From: CAYSPU01 sp964432995
Lineage (GTDB): Bacteria; Verrucomicrobiota; Verrucomicrobiia; Limisphaerales; JAHDYP01
DNA: 6,660 nucleotides
Reading direction: 5' to 3'
NCBI GenBank assembly: GCA_964432995.1
Contig: CAYSPU010000298.1
Span: forward strand, 1-6,660
Shown here: piece by piece, positions 5,921-6,660 of the stretch
How the letters are laid out: each line of letters begins with the position of its first letter
How positions within the stretch are numbered: the first letter of the stretch is position 1
The notes under the pieces: generated by a model
Database searches by the model: none
Told to the model about the DNA's origin: nothing
What the model saw: the letters and a program-made list of their open reading frames with translations, nothing else
Made by a program: the position numbers and the translations under genes

Positions 5921-5960
5921 CCGCGGTCATCCGCGTTCACCCGTGTTCATCCGTGGTTAA
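5921..5960. repeat. Four-unit 10-bp tandem repeat
   Basis: Four consecutive decamers fill exactly 40 bases: CCGCGGTCAT, CCGCGTTCAC, CCGTGTTCAT and CCGTGGTTAA. The period is close to one helical turn. I recognise this TTCATCCGTGGTTAA style of sequence as a common intergenic repeat in several bacterial phyla, from memory. It ends 6 bases before the terminator-like hairpin, on the distal side relative to the minus-strand gene. Confidence 0.7.
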
Positions 5961-5999
5961 ACAACAGAGCGGGGCGGCACGCTGCGCACCGCCCCGCTC
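5955..5999 (-). terminator. Rho-independent terminator-like hairpin for the minus-strand gene
   Basis: Bases 5967-5977 (GAGCGGGGCGG) and 5989-5999 (CCGCCCCGCTC) form a perfect 11-bp GC-rich stem with an 11-base loop. Read on the minus strand, the stem is followed at once by TGTTGTTTAA, a U-rich though not pure tail. It lies about 50 bases past the stop codon of the minus-strand oxidoreductase. On the + strand no T-run follows, so it most likely ends the minus-strand transcript. Confidence 0.65.
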
Positions 6000-6048
6000 C
6001 ACCTATCCTGCGGCTGAACTCGCTCACGCGAGCCCGCCAACGGAATCG

Positions 6049-6660
6049 TCAGACCTTCTTCGGCATGACCGTCCAGGCCCCCTTCTTCGCGCTGCTCTTG
6101 ACGCAGGTCTCGATGAAGGCAATCCCCATCCAGCCGTCCTCGACGTTGGCGTACTTGCTCCCGTCGCTGACGACTTTTTCACCGGCTTTCCATCGGCGGA
6201 CGTCGGCCTCGAAGCACCGGTGCAGCCGGGCAAACGCATCGTGGAATGCCTCCGGATGACCGCTGGGAATCGTCGGCTCCGCCATCAGATCGGCGGGGGT
6301 GTCCTTCGGCAGGAAGCCGTCGCCGGGCGTGACGGCGCCACGCCAGTAGACGCGATCCGGCTGGTTCGCCAGCATGACGGTGATGGACTCCGGCTCTTCC
6401 TGGCGCCAGCAGAGCGTGCCTTTGGTGCCGGCGATGGTGATGCCGAGATCGTTCTTGTGCCCGATGCAGATCTGCGAGGCGCGCACCAGGGCCTTGCCGC
6501 CGTTGCTCAACTTGCAGTAGATCGTGAAGTGATCGTCCAACTGCCGGCCTTCGACGAACGTCTCGAGCTGCGCCGAAAGCTGGGTGACATCCAAACCGGT
6601 CACGTAACGCAACTGCATCAGGGCATGCGTCCCAATGTCGCCGCCGCATCCCGACCCTCC
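6049..6660 (-). CDS. Gfo/Idh/MocA family oxidoreductase, C-terminal part (5' end outside window)
   Basis: The 203 visible residues are the C-terminal substrate-binding half of a second NAD(P)-dependent Gfo/Idh/MocA oxidoreductase. The fragment starts in the conserved GGSGCGGDIGTHA segment (1-13), whose His12 fits the active-site His of the family. TGLDVTQLSAQLETFVEGRQLDD and the later PTIPSGHPEAFHDAFARLHRCFEADV region resemble family members acting on sugars or glycosides; those two segments are quoted here as landmarks only. The Rossmann domain and EKP motif lie beyond the right edge, so a signal peptide cannot be assessed. It differs clearly in sequence from the Tat-type enzyme at 2067-3347, so it is not a recent duplicate. 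The gene converges with namZ across a 468-base gap and is probably ended by the hairpin at 5967-5999. Exact substrate is unknown. Confidence 0.88.
   Translation of the reverse strand, partial: GGSGCGGDIGTHALMQLRYVTGLDVTQLSAQLETFVEGRQLDDHFTIYCKLSNGGKALVRASQICIGHKNDLGITIAGTKGTLCWRQEEPESITVMLANQPDRVYWRGAVTPGDGFLPKDTPADLMAEPTIPSGHPEAFHDAFARLHRCFEADVRRWKAGEKVVSDGSKYANVEDGWMGIAFIETCVKSSAKKGAWTVMPKKV

Larger units (their letters stand above)
5581..6048. other. Convergent intergenic region with repeats, no gene seen
   Basis: These 468 bases separate the ends of two converging genes. I see no supportable coding region. A + frame beginning at GTG 5780 is open but runs through the 10-bp repeat and the terminator and into the antisense of the next gene. 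The region contains several short dyads, a 10-bp tandem repeat and a hairpin, all listed separately. Confidence 0.65.

Noticed and set aside
5780..6259. Plus-strand open frame in the convergent gap
   Set aside because: It is translated from the 10-bp repeat and the terminator hairpin and then from the antisense of the minus-strand oxidoreductase.

Overview
The window is very GC-rich, with strong G/C preference at third codon positions. It carries gene families and intergenic repeats that I associate with Verrucomicrobiota, with Planctomycetota or Lentisphaerota as alternatives. The pointers are a sensor kinase of the IVWAVNP type, a Tat-exported Gfo/Idh/MocA oxidoreductase, a LarA-type racemase, a secreted DUF1343/NamZ enzyme and several families of short intergenic repeats. 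The phylum assignment is inference; no marker gene is present.

Layout. Bases 2-586 (+) are the C-terminal half of a sensor histidine kinase, cut by the window edge just after its expected phospho-acceptor box. A LarA-type nickel-pincer racemase/epimerase (583-1887, +) follows, sharing GTGA with the kinase stop if the GTG start is used. A 179-base gap of hairpins and 7-base tandem repeats (1888-2066) leads to a Tat-signal Gfo/Idh/MocA oxidoreductase (2067-3347, +). Bases 3348-3993 hold no convincing gene but a dense run of GC-rich dyads. A second AACC-rich repeat tract (3994-4054) overlaps the ill-defined 5' end of an exported NamZ (DUF1343) protein with a C-terminal LysM domain (about 3994-5580, +). 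Bases 5581-6048 are a convergent intergenic region with more palindromes, a 10-base tandem repeat and a hairpin that looks like the terminator of the last gene. That gene, a second Gfo/Idh/MocA oxidoreductase (6049-6660, -), is cut by the right edge.

How the genes may work together. Two Gfo/Idh/MocA proteins and a LarA-type enzyme suggest oxidation or epimerisation of sugars or sugar acids, and NamZ-LysM points to peptidoglycan turnover outside the cytoplasm. Only the kinase/LarA pair is close enough to suggest co-transcription. The other genes are separated by repeat-bearing gaps or lie on the opposite strand, so a single pathway is not demonstrated. I found no complete new defence, mobile or regulatory system. 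The least explained parts are the structured intergenic regions, especially 3382-3788, and the repeat tracts that run up to two exported-protein genes.
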